DNA of 37,302 nucleotides, taken from the NCBI GenBank assembly GCA_001873105.1, contig MNYN01000063.1, positions 1 through 37,302 on the forward strand, given 5' to 3'. This DNA comes from Flavobacteriaceae bacterium CG2_30_34_30 (GTDB lineage Bacteria; Bacteroidota; Bacteroidia; Flavobacteriales; Flavobacteriaceae). Positions 1 through 7,001 of the stretch are shown piece by piece (within the stretch, counting starts at the first letter, position 1; each line of letters opens with the position of its first letter). The position numbers and the translations under genes are program-made. The notes under the pieces were generated by a model, which had not been told where the DNA came from, ran no database searches, and was given only the letters and a program-made list of their open reading frames with translations.

Positions 1-12
1 GTTTATATCAGA

Positions 13-98
13 CATGTCGTATATATCGCTTATCCACAACATGCCCATTTTTTAATATCATGTCGTATATATGCCTTATATGGCATATATACGACATG
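13..98. repeat. Three-copy AT-rich repeat with a perfect 17-bp inverted repeat
   Basis: The 14-mer CATGTCGTATATAT occurs at 13-26 and 59-72 on the plus strand and at 85-98 on the minus strand. The second and third copies form a perfect inverted repeat, CATGTCGTATATATGCC at 59-75 against 82-98, with a 6-base loop. The two direct copies are 46 bp apart and remain alike for seven more bases apart from a swapped GC/CG. No T-run follows, so it does not look like an intrinsic terminator. It may be an operator array or a small intergenic repeat. The window starts here, so the full extent is unknown. Confidence 0.75.
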
Positions 99-620
99 AA
101 ATGGTAAAAGATAGTAGTATAAAGTTTGTTTTTACAAAAAAACTCCACGCCTATTCTTTTCAAATATACCTTTTTTTTAACAACATCCATTGGTGTTTAT
201 ATAGGTTAATTTTTTAATGCACTACTCGTTTTTATCCGTTTAAAACGGCTAAGAAACCTTACATATTTGTTTATTGACTTCCAAAAACCTATATAGCATA
301 GGTATATCATGCCTCACTTACTTTTAAAAAACAAACCTAAGCAATGCCATTAAAACTTCCTTGCGGAAATCCGCAATTGGGATAAACTATTTTTTTATGG
401 AATTGTGTATCAAGTATTTATAAATTAAAAAATATTGATTTTTATTCCTAAATAAAAATAGTGTTACTTCCATACTCGTAAATTAGAAAAGTATTTTAGA
501 TTTTTTTGGAGAGGCAACTAATGTGGGAACTCTGTAACATTTTATAAAATAGATGTAATGCAATACCCTTTGTTGTGGGGTACCTTGGTGCCAAGACATT
601 AAACCCAAACACACGAAATC
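99..620. other. Gene-free region upstream of the cupin gene
   Basis: No convincing coding frame lies here. Three short inverted repeats are visible: CCGTTT/AAACGG at 236-248, TTGCGGA/TCCGCAA at 361-376 with a 2-base loop, and CTTGG/CCAAG at 584-595, shortly before the cupin start. The last could be an operator for the cupin gene, though its arms are only 5 bp. I found no TGA-N6-TCA palindrome and no clear TAnnTTTG box here. The rest is AT-rich spacer. Confidence 0.5.
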
Positions 621-995
621 ATGGACTCACAAAAACTAGAGAATTTGCCTACCAACGGTGGGGAAATAAAAAAAGGGAGTGCCCACATTGTCGTTGAACT
701 AATTGAATATGAACACAACACTATGGTAAGCAAATCTATACTAAAAAAGGCCACCGGCTCTATCCTGGCAATGGCTTTTGAAAAAGGGGAAGGTCTGAAT
801 AAAAAAACCATTCCTTTTGATTCCTATGCCCAAATAATTGATGGAAGTGCTATTATTGAAATTGCCGAAAACAGAAGCACATTGAAAACCGGTGATGGTA
901 TATTAATACCTGCACACTCCTCAAGCCAAATAATACCTAACGGCCGATTTAAAATGCTGCTTACAGTTATAAAAAGTGGCTATGAAGATGTATAA
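621..995 (+). CDS. Small cupin-fold protein
   Basis: This 124-residue protein looks like a single-domain cupin. The central part has the cupin cadence: a stretch around residues 70-80 (SYAQIIDGSAIIEI), then GDGILIPAHSSSQI near residues 92-105, matching the second cupin motif G-D-x-x-x-x-P-x-x-x-x-H in reduced form. Metal-binding His residues are few, with one in the PAHSS motif, so enzymatic activity is uncertain and a binding or regulatory role is possible. No signal peptide or membrane segment is seen. It stands alone, ends in a hairpin terminator, and points towards the opposing gene at 1067-1738. Start at the first ATG. The family call is by fold pattern only. Confidence 0.7.
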   Translation: MDSQKLENLPTNGGEIKKGSAHIVVELIEYEHNTMVSKSILKKATGSILAMAFEKGEGLNKKTIPFDSYAQIIDGSAIIEIAENRSTLKTGDGILIPAHSSSQIIPNGRFKMLLTVIKSGYEDV

Positions 996-1019
996 GTAGT
1001 GTGTTGCCCCTTTTGAAAA

Positions 1020-1062
1020 AAAAAGGAGAGAATTATTGAAAAAATGGTGTTCTCTCCTTTTT
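1020..1062. terminator. Bidirectional intrinsic terminator
   Basis: A perfect 13-bp stem, AAAAAGGAGAGAA at 1020-1032 against TTCTCTCCTTTTT at 1050-1062, encloses a 17-base loop. It lies between two convergent genes. In the minus direction the stem runs into a long U tract (the A-run at 1016-1024 on the plus strand); in the plus direction it ends in five T. It should terminate both the cupin gene and the 223-residue gene. Confidence 0.85.
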
Positions 1063-1066
1063 GATT

Positions 1067-1738
1067 TTAGTCTTCGTCCACTTCTTCTTCAAAAGGAGTA
1101 ACGGTTGCTTCAAATTGCATTTCTTTAAAGTCGTCTTTTTTAATCCATTTTTCGGAAGTGGTGATTTGGTAGGTAGCATTGCCTTTGCTTTGCAAGTTCC
1201 AAATAATGCCATCGGCTTCGGGAAATGCAACTTTGCCTTCAAGCTGTTCTTCAAAAAGACGGTGTAGCAAATTACTATCGGATAGTCCGGCACTTAATGC
1301 TTGTAAAACAATATCCTTAGTAATTTCTATAGCCTCCTCACCTTGTAATTCAAAAGTGATGATGGTTGCTTTGGTTAATGGAAACTTGCCGTTGTATGCT
1401 TTATAAAGCAATTGGTTGGTATTAAATAATGCTTGATGTAAAAAAATATCAGAATAGTTTTCCGCTACTTTTTCTCTTGTCATTTCGTGCGAAAGGTTAT
1501 CAATTTGTCCTTCTACTAATGCTTCTGAAAGTTTGTATTCTAAAACAATGGCTGCTGCCTCGTTCGTTTCATAATCGGCTATCGCCATGTATAGATAGTC
1601 TTTTAACTCCTTTTCATTTACCTGATCGGCCTCAGCATATCCAAATAGTTTTAAAAGTTGGATATAGTCAGAAGTCTTCCAAGCGTTTTCTAATTCTTCT
1701 ACTGTTTTTAAGCTATTAATTTTTACGATGTATTGCAT
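1067..1738 (-). CDS. Hypothetical protein, 223 residues, acidic C-terminus
   Basis: I do not recognise this protein. It has no signal peptide, membrane helix or catalytic motif. The sequence suggests a mostly helical first two thirds (roughly residues 10-155) and a beta-rich end with several Trp, finishing in an acidic tail (EEEVDED). The ATG at 1736-1738 gives a clean N-terminus (MQYIVKINSLKT). It is transcribed alone, with a repeat-bearing spacer upstream and a strong terminator downstream. Codon use looks like its neighbours, so it is probably a resident soluble cytoplasmic protein rather than a recent arrival. No function is proposed. Confidence 0.75.
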   Translation of the reverse strand: MQYIVKINSLKTVEELENAWKTSDYIQLLKLFGYAEADQVNEKELKDYLYMAIADYETNEAAAIVLEYKLSEALVEGQIDNLSHEMTREKVAENYSDIFLHQALFNTNQLLYKAYNGKFPLTKATIITFELQGEEAIEITKDIVLQALSAGLSDSNLLHRLFEEQLEGKVAFPEADGIIWNLQSKGNATYQITTSEKWIKKDDFKEMQFEATVTPFEEEVDED

Positions 1739-2049
1739 GGTTATTTTTTAATATTTATTTAAATTAAAAATTTTCGACCCCTGGGTTGAACCTGCCTGCC
1801 CGCCTTGCACTTCAAAACTACTTTTGACGAAGCAGTAGGCAGGGTCTCCTATTTCACCTCTCCTTAGTGAGGTCGAAACTGCCTTTTCCAGCAGTTTCGG
1901 GTGAGGAAAAAAATTTAAGCATTTGCAAAGCTATCCCATATTTTAGGGCATGCAATGCAAATAAAGAAATTTTTAACGTATTTTATTATGAAAACTTGTA
2001 CCCTGTTTACCTGTCTAATCTAGGAGCATTAGGTTATGATATTTTGTAT
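1739..2049. repeat. Spacer with nested inverted repeats
   Basis: This 311-bp spacer between two minus-strand genes is unlike the surrounding AT-rich spacers. It holds a perfect 9-bp inverted repeat (CGAAACTGC at 1874-1882, GCAGTTTCG at 1891-1899) and an imperfect pair CCTGCCTGC at 1791-1799 with GTAGGCAGG at 1835-1843. CCTC/GAGG-rich segments flank the inner hairpin. The patchwork of locally GC-rich hairpins resembles dispersed intergenic repeats seen in Bacteroidota genomes, but multiplicity cannot be judged from one window. The part at 1910-2049 is plain AT-rich sequence. Confidence 0.55.
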
Positions 2050-2892
2050 TTATGCTTCATTGCGATGTATGCTTAAAACAGGAATGTCTAAATGATTAAT
2101 CAGACTTTCGGTTAGACTTGGTGTAAACAATTGTACAAAACCCGATTTTGCAGTGGTTGCTATGGAAAAAAGATCTATTTCGTTATTTTTTATAAAATAC
2201 TTCACACCACGTTCTTCATTTAAAGCGTTATAAACGTGCTTTATACAAGGTTTTAAGCAAATATTGCAAAACGATTTTAGACGTTCTTCTATTTCAAAAT
2301 TTTCTACAAAATGATAAGGAGTATTAATAAATAACAAATGCAATGTTGCGTCAATTTGTTCTGAAAAAGCTGCTATTTGCTTGAATGCATTTTTTTGGTC
2401 CTCCTCAAAAGTGGATGCAAAAACTATATTTTTGATGGTATTGCTCCGATGTTTGTTTTTTACCACCAAAGTAGGAATTGGAACTCTTCTTACAATTTTT
2501 TGGGCATTGGACCCTATGGTTACTTCCTTTATTCCTTTTGTGCCATGCGAACCCATAATGAGAAGGTCAAACTCTTTGTTTTTTATGTGTCCTGCTATAT
2601 TTTCTACACCCAAATTAAAAACTAGCGATTGTTGTGCTTCTATTCCTTGACTGTTAAATTTTCTAGTAAGTTCGGTAAGATTAAATTTAGCCATTCCAAT
2701 TTCTGCTTTCGTTTCCGGATAGAGCTTTTCGTTTTCTAACGAAATTTTTACCCAGTCCACCGGTGTGTTTAGAACATGCAATATATGCACGTTAGCTTTG
2801 GTCTTTGCTGCAATTAGCATGGCATAAGATGTTGCGTTTTCTGATACTTCTGAAAAATCGGTAAGTAAGAGTATTTTATTTATTTTTTTCAT
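2050..2892 (-). CDS. Tandem-domain universal stress protein
   Basis: A 280-residue cytoplasmic protein with two UspA domains. The first (about residues 4-145) starts with KILLLTDFSEVSENA and carries the nucleotide-binding loop G-S-H-G-x9-G-S-N near residues 114-127, so it should bind ATP. The second (about 150-280) keeps the fold-like pattern and ends in IPVLSI but lacks the glycine loop. It is the last gene of the cbpA-cbpM-osmC-usp run, 80 bp after osmC. Usp proteins support survival in growth arrest, hypoxia or oxidative stress; the precise ligand effect is unknown. Three related proteins lie at 24216-28903. Confidence 0.9.
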   Translation of the reverse strand: MKKINKILLLTDFSEVSENATSYAMLIAAKTKANVHILHVLNTPVDWVKISLENEKLYPETKAEIGMAKFNLTELTRKFNSQGIEAQQSLVFNLGVENIAGHIKNKEFDLLIMGSHGTKGIKEVTIGSNAQKIVRRVPIPTLVVKNKHRSNTIKNIVFASTFEEDQKNAFKQIAAFSEQIDATLHLLFINTPYHFVENFEIEERLKSFCNICLKPCIKHVYNALNEERGVKYFIKNNEIDLFSIATTAKSGFVQLFTPSLTESLINHLDIPVLSIHRNEA

Positions 2893-2972
2893 TGTGGCTG
2901 TGTTTTTGTTGTCTCATTTTTTCTACAAAAACCAAATAGATTTTATAAAAATTTAGCAGATTCTAAACCATA

Positions 2973-3410
2973 TTATGCTACTATAATTTTTGTTTCTAAA
3001 CTAATTTTAGTGGTAATAGAATTAGAAATCAAACAGTTTGCTTCACTCTTTTGTACAATACGTTCTGCTCGATCAGCATTCATTGATGAAGGAATAGTAA
3101 CCACTGGTTTTAAAATTATTTCTGTTACTTTAAATTTTCCATCTACTTGTTCTACGTTGCCTACTGCATTGCTTTCAAAACGAATAAAGTCTAGCTTTGA
3201 ATTTTCTGCAATAGCAAGAAAAGTGGTCATCAAACAACTGTTTACTGCCGCCACAAATAAATGCTCCGGCGACCAAATATCAGGCATACCTTTTGGAAAA
3301 TCAGGCGGTGTTGCTACTTCAATCTTTAAGGGTAAAACGGGCGATTGTATTATTCCTTTTCTGTCTTGAACCCATTGTAGGTTTACTTCATATTGATGAT
3401 TTGTTTCCAT
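2973..3410 (-). CDS. OsmC/Ohr-family peroxide-detoxifying protein
   Basis: A 145-residue OsmC-fold protein. The two family cysteines are visible: Cys59 in AAVNSCLMTTF and Cys126 in SEANCLISNS, the pair that reduces organic hydroperoxides by a thiol cycle. The segment SPEHLFVAAVNSCL is diagnostic for the family. The length is normal. It follows cbpM by about 20 bp and precedes the usp gene, so a peroxide-handling function is co-expressed with a chaperone module. Whether it is closer to OsmC or Ohr cannot be settled here, so no symbol is given. Confidence 0.88.
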   Translation of the reverse strand: METNHQYEVNLQWVQDRKGIIQSPVLPLKIEVATPPDFPKGMPDIWSPEHLFVAAVNSCLMTTFLAIAENSKLDFIRFESNAVGNVEQVDGKFKVTEIILKPVVTIPSSMNADRAERIVQKSEANCLISNSITTKISLETKIIVA

Positions 3411-3431
3411 GACTTTTTATTTTAGAAAGTT

Positions 3432-3734
3432 TTATTCTGCTTGTTCTTCATACAATTGTAATCGCATTTTTAATTGGGTGATTTGTTGCTGCATGAGTTC
3501 TAAGCGTTGTATTAAATGAAAAATAGCACTTAATCCTTCCGAGTTTATTTCTAAATCGTTGTGTAATCGCACATATTTTTCTACTTCTGCCAATTGACTT
3601 TGAAGAATGCATGGCTCATTATTAATGACTTGAATATCTATCAATTCAAACTCACCAAGCGATAGAATAAAAGCAGTTGTTACCTTGTGGTACTTGCAGA
3701 TGGTGTCTATTGATATAAAGGTTTGCTTTTCCAT
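3432..3734 (-). CDS. cbpM: Chaperone modulator CbpM family
   Basis: A 100-residue protein directly downstream of the CbpA-type gene, with only 9 bp between them. CbpM is the MerR-HTH-like inhibitor that binds the J-domain of CbpA and blocks both DNA binding and co-chaperone action. The sequence fits: an N-terminal helix-turn-helix-like region (ISIDTICKYHKVTTAFILSL) and a C-terminal amphipathic or coiled-coil helix rich in Leu and Gln (HLIQRLELMQQQITQLKMRL) at about residues 68-92. Gene order cbpA-cbpM as in Enterobacteria supports the call; sequence similarity is weak by eye. Confidence 0.8.
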   Translation of the reverse strand: MEKQTFISIDTICKYHKVTTAFILSLGEFELIDIQVINNEPCILQSQLAEVEKYVRLHNDLEINSEGLSAIFHLIQRLELMQQQITQLKMRLQLYEEQAE

Positions 3735-3743
3735 AACTTGTAC

Positions 3744-4628
3744 TTATTTGGATAGTTTTTTCAGTTCTGTAAACAGTTGTTTTTGCTTTTCATTTAACTC
3801 TTTAGGGATAACAATTTGATAGGTTACATACAAATCGCCAAATTGATTTTCCTTTTTATATACAGGAAATCCCTTTCCTTTTAATCGCACTTTGGCAGCA
3901 TTTTGTGTACCCGGACTTACTTTTAGTTTGAGTTTTTCTTGCAGCGTATCTAGAGTGATTTCGCCTCCCAAAACAGCTGTGTAAAGATCAATTTCCTTTG
4001 TGGTAAACAAATCGTTACCTACACGTTTAAATTGAGGGGTGTTGTTTATGGTGAAGGTGATGTACAAATCGCCATTGGGTCCGTTATTTACCCCTTTTCC
4101 ACCTTTTCCTGACAGTTTGATGGTTTGCCCATGAGCTATTCCTGCCGGTATGGTGATACGGATGTTTTTTCCGTTTATGGTAAATGTCTTTTGGTGGGTG
4201 GTGTATGCTTGCTCTAAAGAAATTTGCAACTCAGCTTGTATGTCTTGCCCTCTGTAACTTGTTTGTGCCCTTCTTCCGGATTGCCCTCCAAACATGGAGG
4301 AAAAAAAGTCTGAAAAATCACCTTCGCTAAATTCACCAGAAAAGGATTGTTGTCGGTTTCCGGGTTGTCTTTGTGCTTGTTGGTATTTTTCAAATTCTTC
4401 ACCACGCTCCCATTCTTCTCCATATTTATCGTATTTTTTTCTTTTTTCGGGATCGCTTAATACGGCATTGGCTTCATTGAGTTGTTGAAATTTTTTTTGT
4501 GCCTCCTTGTCATTTGGATTCAAATCAGGATGCAATTTACGTGCTAACTTCCGATAGGCTTTTTTAATGTCTTCGGTGGTGGCTTTTTTATCCAAGCCTA
4601 GTATGTTGTAATAATCAATAAATGCCAT
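3744..4628 (-). CDS. cbpA: CbpA-type DnaJ co-chaperone without zinc finger
   Basis: A 294-residue class II J-protein. The J domain covers residues 4-70 with the HPD tripeptide at 33-35, which stimulates DnaK ATPase. A G/S/F-rich linker follows (about 85-125, with SSMFGG). Two C-terminal beta-sandwich substrate-binding domains follow (about 130-290, with [19 protein letters not shown] and VRLKGKGFP). There is no cysteine-rich zinc domain, which separates CbpA from DnaJ. It is first in an operon with cbpM, osmC and usp. A TGA-N6-TCA palindrome centred 60 bp upstream suggests activation by a Crp/Fnr-type regulator. Confidence 0.92.
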   Translation of the reverse strand: MAFIDYYNILGLDKKATTEDIKKAYRKLARKLHPDLNPNDKEAQKKFQQLNEANAVLSDPEKRKKYDKYGEEWERGEEFEKYQQAQRQPGNRQQSFSGEFSEGDFSDFFSSMFGGQSGRRAQTSYRGQDIQAELQISLEQAYTTHQKTFTINGKNIRITIPAGIAHGQTIKLSGKGGKGVNNGPNGDLYITFTINNTPQFKRVGNDLFTTKEIDLYTAVLGGEITLDTLQEKLKLKVSPGTQNAAKVRLKGKGFPVYKKENQFGDLYVTYQIVIPKELNEKQKQLFTELKKLSK

Positions 4629-4651
4629 AGGAATGCGAACAATTTACCCCA

Positions 4652-4696
4652 TAAAGGTACTTGTTTTAGAAGCGGTCATCTATGACAAAAATCAAT
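4652..4696 (-). promoter_or_regulatory. TGA-N6-TCA site plus -7 box, cbpA operon
   Basis: On the plus strand TGACAAAAATCA lies at 4683-4694. On the minus strand a -7-like box TACCTTTA lies at 4652-4659, one base off TAnnTTTG. The centre-to-centre distance is 33 bp, the same as at five other promoters here. The start of cbpA is about 24 bp beyond the box. I infer a class II activator site centred near -41. Confidence 0.7.
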
Positions 4697-4727
4697 AATT
4701 AGGAAAATTTGAAAATAAAATTCGGGT

Positions 4728-5111
4728 TTAAAGTCCGCGTGCTTCAAAAATATTCAAATACAAATGTGATGCCATTTTACGGGCATTGCTTTTGGCGCGG
4801 TTGGCGAGTTCGCCTGCAAAATGTTCGTCTATGGTTTCTAACCAAAGGTTAATCCATTCGCCAAAATGTTCCATTTGTATGCCGTGGTGAAAATTTTTAT
4901 CCACCCGGTTATGTGTTACCACAGGATTGCCTTTAAATTTGGCTTTAAAAAAAAGGTTGCTTTCCCAAAAATCGGTTAGTTTTTCTAAATGCGCATCCCA
5001 GTCGGTAATGGTGTCGTTAAAAAAATGTCCAATCCCTTCACTTTTGCGTACTTTGGCGTAAAAAGAAGAAACCAATAAAAAGACGTCCTCTCTATTTTTA
5101 AGGTCTTGCAT
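4728..5111 (-). CDS. Group III truncated haemoglobin
   Basis: A 127-residue truncated globin of the group III (trHbP) type. The proximal haem ligand is His82 in GIQMEHFGEWINLW, followed by the Trp residues of helix G (86, 90). Tyr18 in SSFYAKV suits the distal B10 position. FWESNLFF at 48-55 is typical of the group. Such globins bind O2 or NO and are linked to microaerobic respiration and nitrosative stress, as Ctb is in Campylobacter. It is the third gene of an operon whose promoter carries the TGA-N6-TCA palindrome shared with the cbb3 oxidase operon. The start ATG is 11 bp after the upstream stop. Confidence 0.92.
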   Translation of the reverse strand: MQDLKNREDVFLLVSSFYAKVRKSEGIGHFFNDTITDWDAHLEKLTDFWESNLFFKAKFKGNPVVTHNRVDKNFHHGIQMEHFGEWINLWLETIDEHFAGELANRAKSNARKMASHLYLNIFEARGL

Positions 5112-5122
5112 GAAAAGTTTTT

Positions 5123-5569
5123 TTATTTAAAATAGGTAGTGTACTGCATAAGGTGGTTTTCTAATTTTGTAAACCCTTTCTTTGCTTCTTGAATATCTGA
5201 AGCACCTAAGCTATTAAAATATTCCTTCATTGGCATCAAATAATTATGTAATTGGTCGTGGGCTTCTCCGGTCATCGTACATTTAGCTACAAGGGTAGCA
5301 AACTCATTTTCCAGCTGAGTTTTTAAGTTTTTATAACCCCTTATTTCTTCTTTTTCGGTAAAAGCCTTCATTGCATCTTGCATAGCAATTATGCCTTGTG
5401 TGGTTTCCATATTTGCCTCCCAAGGTTGGTTATTGTGTAATTGTATTCCCATAGATTCCGATGCTTTGTGGGTTTCATGGTTGGTCATAGTATGGGTTTC
5501 TTTTTTTGAATTTTTACAGGAAAAAACAAGCAGTATAGCAAAAAGAAAACCAAATTTTAATAGTTTCAT
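5123..5569 (-). CDS. Small helical lipoprotein
   Basis: A 148-residue lipoprotein of unknown function. The signal peptide ends in the lipobox FSC with Cys18, so it is probably anchored in the periplasm or outer membrane. A short His/Thr/Met-rich linker follows (ETHTMTNHETHKASESMG). The mature part is helical, with MTGEAHDQLHNYLMPMKEYF near residues 98-117. His and Met clusters could bind metal, and the pattern loosely resembles the DUF3347-type helical domain found with copper and haem systems. It lies between a small membrane protein and a truncated haemoglobin, so a role in haem, copper or NO handling is an inference only. Confidence 0.75.
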   Translation of the reverse strand: MKLLKFGFLFAILLVFSCKNSKKETHTMTNHETHKASESMGIQLHNNQPWEANMETTQGIIAMQDAMKAFTEKEEIRGYKNLKTQLENEFATLVAKCTMTGEAHDQLHNYLMPMKEYFNSLGASDIQEAKKGFTKLENHLMQYTTYFK

Positions 5570-5578
5570 TGGTTTGAA

Positions 5579-5872
5579 TTATATAAAAATTAAAAGTAAA
5601 TGATACACAATGGCAAATATAGAAGCAAGAACGCTGATGAGTAGGGAATTAAACACAAATTTAGGTTTCATTTGTGCTAAAACGGCGGCATTATACCACA
5701 TGGCTACAGCTACGATAATAAATAATTGTATCATTTCAAAAAACCCGGTACCGCTCATTAAAATAAGCATTGCGGCGATAGAACCTAAACAGCTAGAAGC
5801 AATGATACCTAAAGCGGCGTTAGCATAATACAATTCTTTAAAATCGGAAAGAGTAGATTGGTAAAGTTTCAT
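5579..5872 (-). CDS. Small integral membrane protein, 97 residues
   Basis: First gene of the three-gene haemoglobin operon. An upstream ATG at 5893 would add seven residues, but it lies too close to the inferred promoter box (5896-5903), so the ATG at 5870-5872 (MKLYQSTLSDFKELYY) is preferred. Three hydrophobic segments are visible, about residues 15-35, 38-60 and 70-95. There are no redox motifs and only one Cys. I do not recognise the family. Its context (lipoprotein, truncated haemoglobin and a TGA-N6-TCA promoter) suggests an inner-membrane role in low-oxygen physiology. Confidence 0.75.
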   Translation of the reverse strand: MKLYQSTLSDFKELYYANAALGIIASSCLGSIAAMLILMSGTGFFEMIQLFIIVAVAMWYNAAVLAQMKPKFVFNSLLISVLASIFAIVYHLLLIFI

Positions 5873-5895
5873 AATTATAATTTTTGGTTTCAAGG

Positions 5896-5940
5896 TAAAA
5901 TTAGATAACTTCCCTTTTTTAAAATATGACCTAAATCATA
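5896..5940 (-). promoter_or_regulatory. TGA-N6-TCA site plus -7 box, haemoglobin operon
   Basis: The palindrome TATGACCTAAATCATA occupies 5925-5940 (core TGA/TCA 5927-5938). A minus-strand -7-like box TAATTTTA lies at 5896-5903, centre-to-centre 33 bp. The site lies just past the end of the Crp/Fnr gene and about 60 bp before the first gene of the operon. Confidence 0.7.
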
Positions 5941-5956
5941 AACTTATTTGGTGTAT

Positions 5957-6553
5957 TTAACGAAATAGTTTTCGGCTTTTTATCTTTAATTCTCCCTTTT
6001 TTTCTAGCGATTTTGTGGCTCTAATGACAGTTTCTACACGCAATCCGGTAAGGTCAGCTATTTGTTGTCTGGTTAAATCGAGTTCAAAAGAAAAAGGTTC
6101 TTTTAGATTGTGCACGTGGTCTTTCAGATAATCTAATATTCTAAGAATACGATGTTCGGGTTCTTGGCTTGATAATTCAGAAGCCATTATGGCTTTGTAA
6201 TACAATCGTTTGGCAAGTGCTGCAGTAATTTTTAAATGTTCTTCAGGATGTTCTTTAAGAAGCTCCAAAAAACGATCTTTATTTAGTCGAAGGATCTCGC
6301 AATCGGTTAATGCTTCGGCATTTGCAGGATATTTTACCTCAGCAAACAAAGGTGGCTCGCCAAAACTCTGTCCTTTAAGGAAAATACCTTGGATAAATTC
6401 TTTACCATCGTCATTAAAATTATTCATCTTTACTTCGCCTTTAGCAATTTGATAATACGAAATAGCCTGTTGCTCTTCATTAAATATTTGCTCTCCTTTG
6501 GGGTAAAACAACTTTTCAGCTCCAAAGAGGTAAAGTAAATGTTCTTGAATCAT
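5957..6553 (-). CDS. Crp/Fnr-family transcription regulator
   Basis: A 198-residue regulator with a cyclic-nucleotide-binding-like beta-barrel (about 10-100), a dimerisation helix (about 103-130) and a winged helix-turn-helix (about 155-198). The recognition helix LRVETVIRATKSL has Glu174 and Arg178, spaced as the residues that read TGA half-sites in Crp and Fnr. The phosphate-binding cassette is FGEPPLF without the Arg needed for cAMP. The only cysteine is Cys85, so there is no FNR-type iron-sulfur site. The signal is therefore unknown. It is preceded by thioredoxin with 5 bp between them, suggesting co-transcription and possibly redox control. A strong candidate to bind the palindromes described here. 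Confidence 0.9.
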   Translation of the reverse strand: MIQEHLLYLFGAEKLFYPKGEQIFNEEQQAISYYQIAKGEVKMNNFNDDGKEFIQGIFLKGQSFGEPPLFAEVKYPANAEALTDCEILRLNKDRFLELLKEHPEEHLKITAALAKRLYYKAIMASELSSQEPEHRILRILDYLKDHVHNLKEPFSFELDLTRQQIADLTGLRVETVIRATKSLEKKGELKIKSRKLFR

Positions 6554-6558
6554 TTCAT

Positions 6559-6858
6559 TTAATTAAAAGATTGGATAATTTGCAGTAGCTCGGCCTTTTG
6601 TATAACGCCAGATTGGCGCCAAAGTTGTTTTCCGTTTTTAAATAAAATAAGTGTAGGCACTCCTCGCACTTGATATTCAGAAGCAAGTGGCTGGTTTTTA
6701 TCTACATCCATTTTTACAATTTTTATAGCTTCTCCTAGCTCTGCTTTTACTTCGCTTAAAATAGGTGCAAGCACTTTGCACGGTCCGCACCAAGTAGCAA
6801 AAAAATCGACCAATACCGGCTTGCTATCATTAATAATATCCTTAAAATTGCTTTTCAT
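6559..6858 (-). CDS. Thioredoxin
   Basis: A 99-residue thioredoxin with the active site WCGPC (Cys24, Cys27) and the cis-proline loop RGVPTL (Pro68). It has the length of classic cytosolic thioredoxins and no signal peptide, so it should reduce cytoplasmic disulfides. It is first of a two-gene operon with the Crp/Fnr regulator. A minus-strand -7 box TATCTTTG at 6933-6940 would give a leader of roughly 70 nt. Pairing with a regulator that has a single Cys raises the possibility of a redox link, which the sequence alone cannot show. Confidence 0.93.
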   Translation of the reverse strand: MKSNFKDIINDSKPVLVDFFATWCGPCKVLAPILSEVKAELGEAIKIVKMDVDKNQPLASEYQVRGVPTLILFKNGKQLWRQSGVIQKAELLQIIQSFN

Positions 6859-6932
6859 TTTTTTATAAGTTTCAAATTGCCATAAAAATACATTTCCTTA
6901 TCTATTACTCCTAGACAAGTAACGCTTCCCTA

Positions 6933-6940
6933 CAAAGATA
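6933..6940 (-). promoter_or_regulatory. -7 box of the thioredoxin-crp operon
   Basis: The minus strand reads TATCTTTG, an exact match to the Bacteroidota -7 consensus TAnnTTTG. It lies 75 bp before the thioredoxin start. No TGA-N6-TCA palindrome precedes it, so this operon appears not to share the class II control. Confidence 0.55.
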
Positions 6941-6989
6941 ACACACAAAAAATTAATAAAACTGTACAAAACTTAAATACCTAAAGAGC

Positions 6990-6997
6990 TATCTTTG
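6990..6997 (+). promoter_or_regulatory. -7 box just before the RluA-like gene
   Basis: TATCTTTG is followed after four bases by the ATG at 7002. A transcription start about seven bases past the box would make the mRNA leaderless or nearly so. The same arrangement occurs at 21818-21830. Confidence 0.5.
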
Positions 6998-7001
6998 CTG
7001 C

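Noticed and set aside
8..190. 60-codon minus-strand open frame over the inverted repeat
   Set aside because: It covers the palindromic repeat, is poor in typical codon pattern, and has no promoter or family resemblance; probably chance.
1867..2076. 69-codon plus-strand open frame in the spacer before the usp gene
   Set aside because: It runs through the hairpin repeat and into the end of the usp gene, with no protein-like features.
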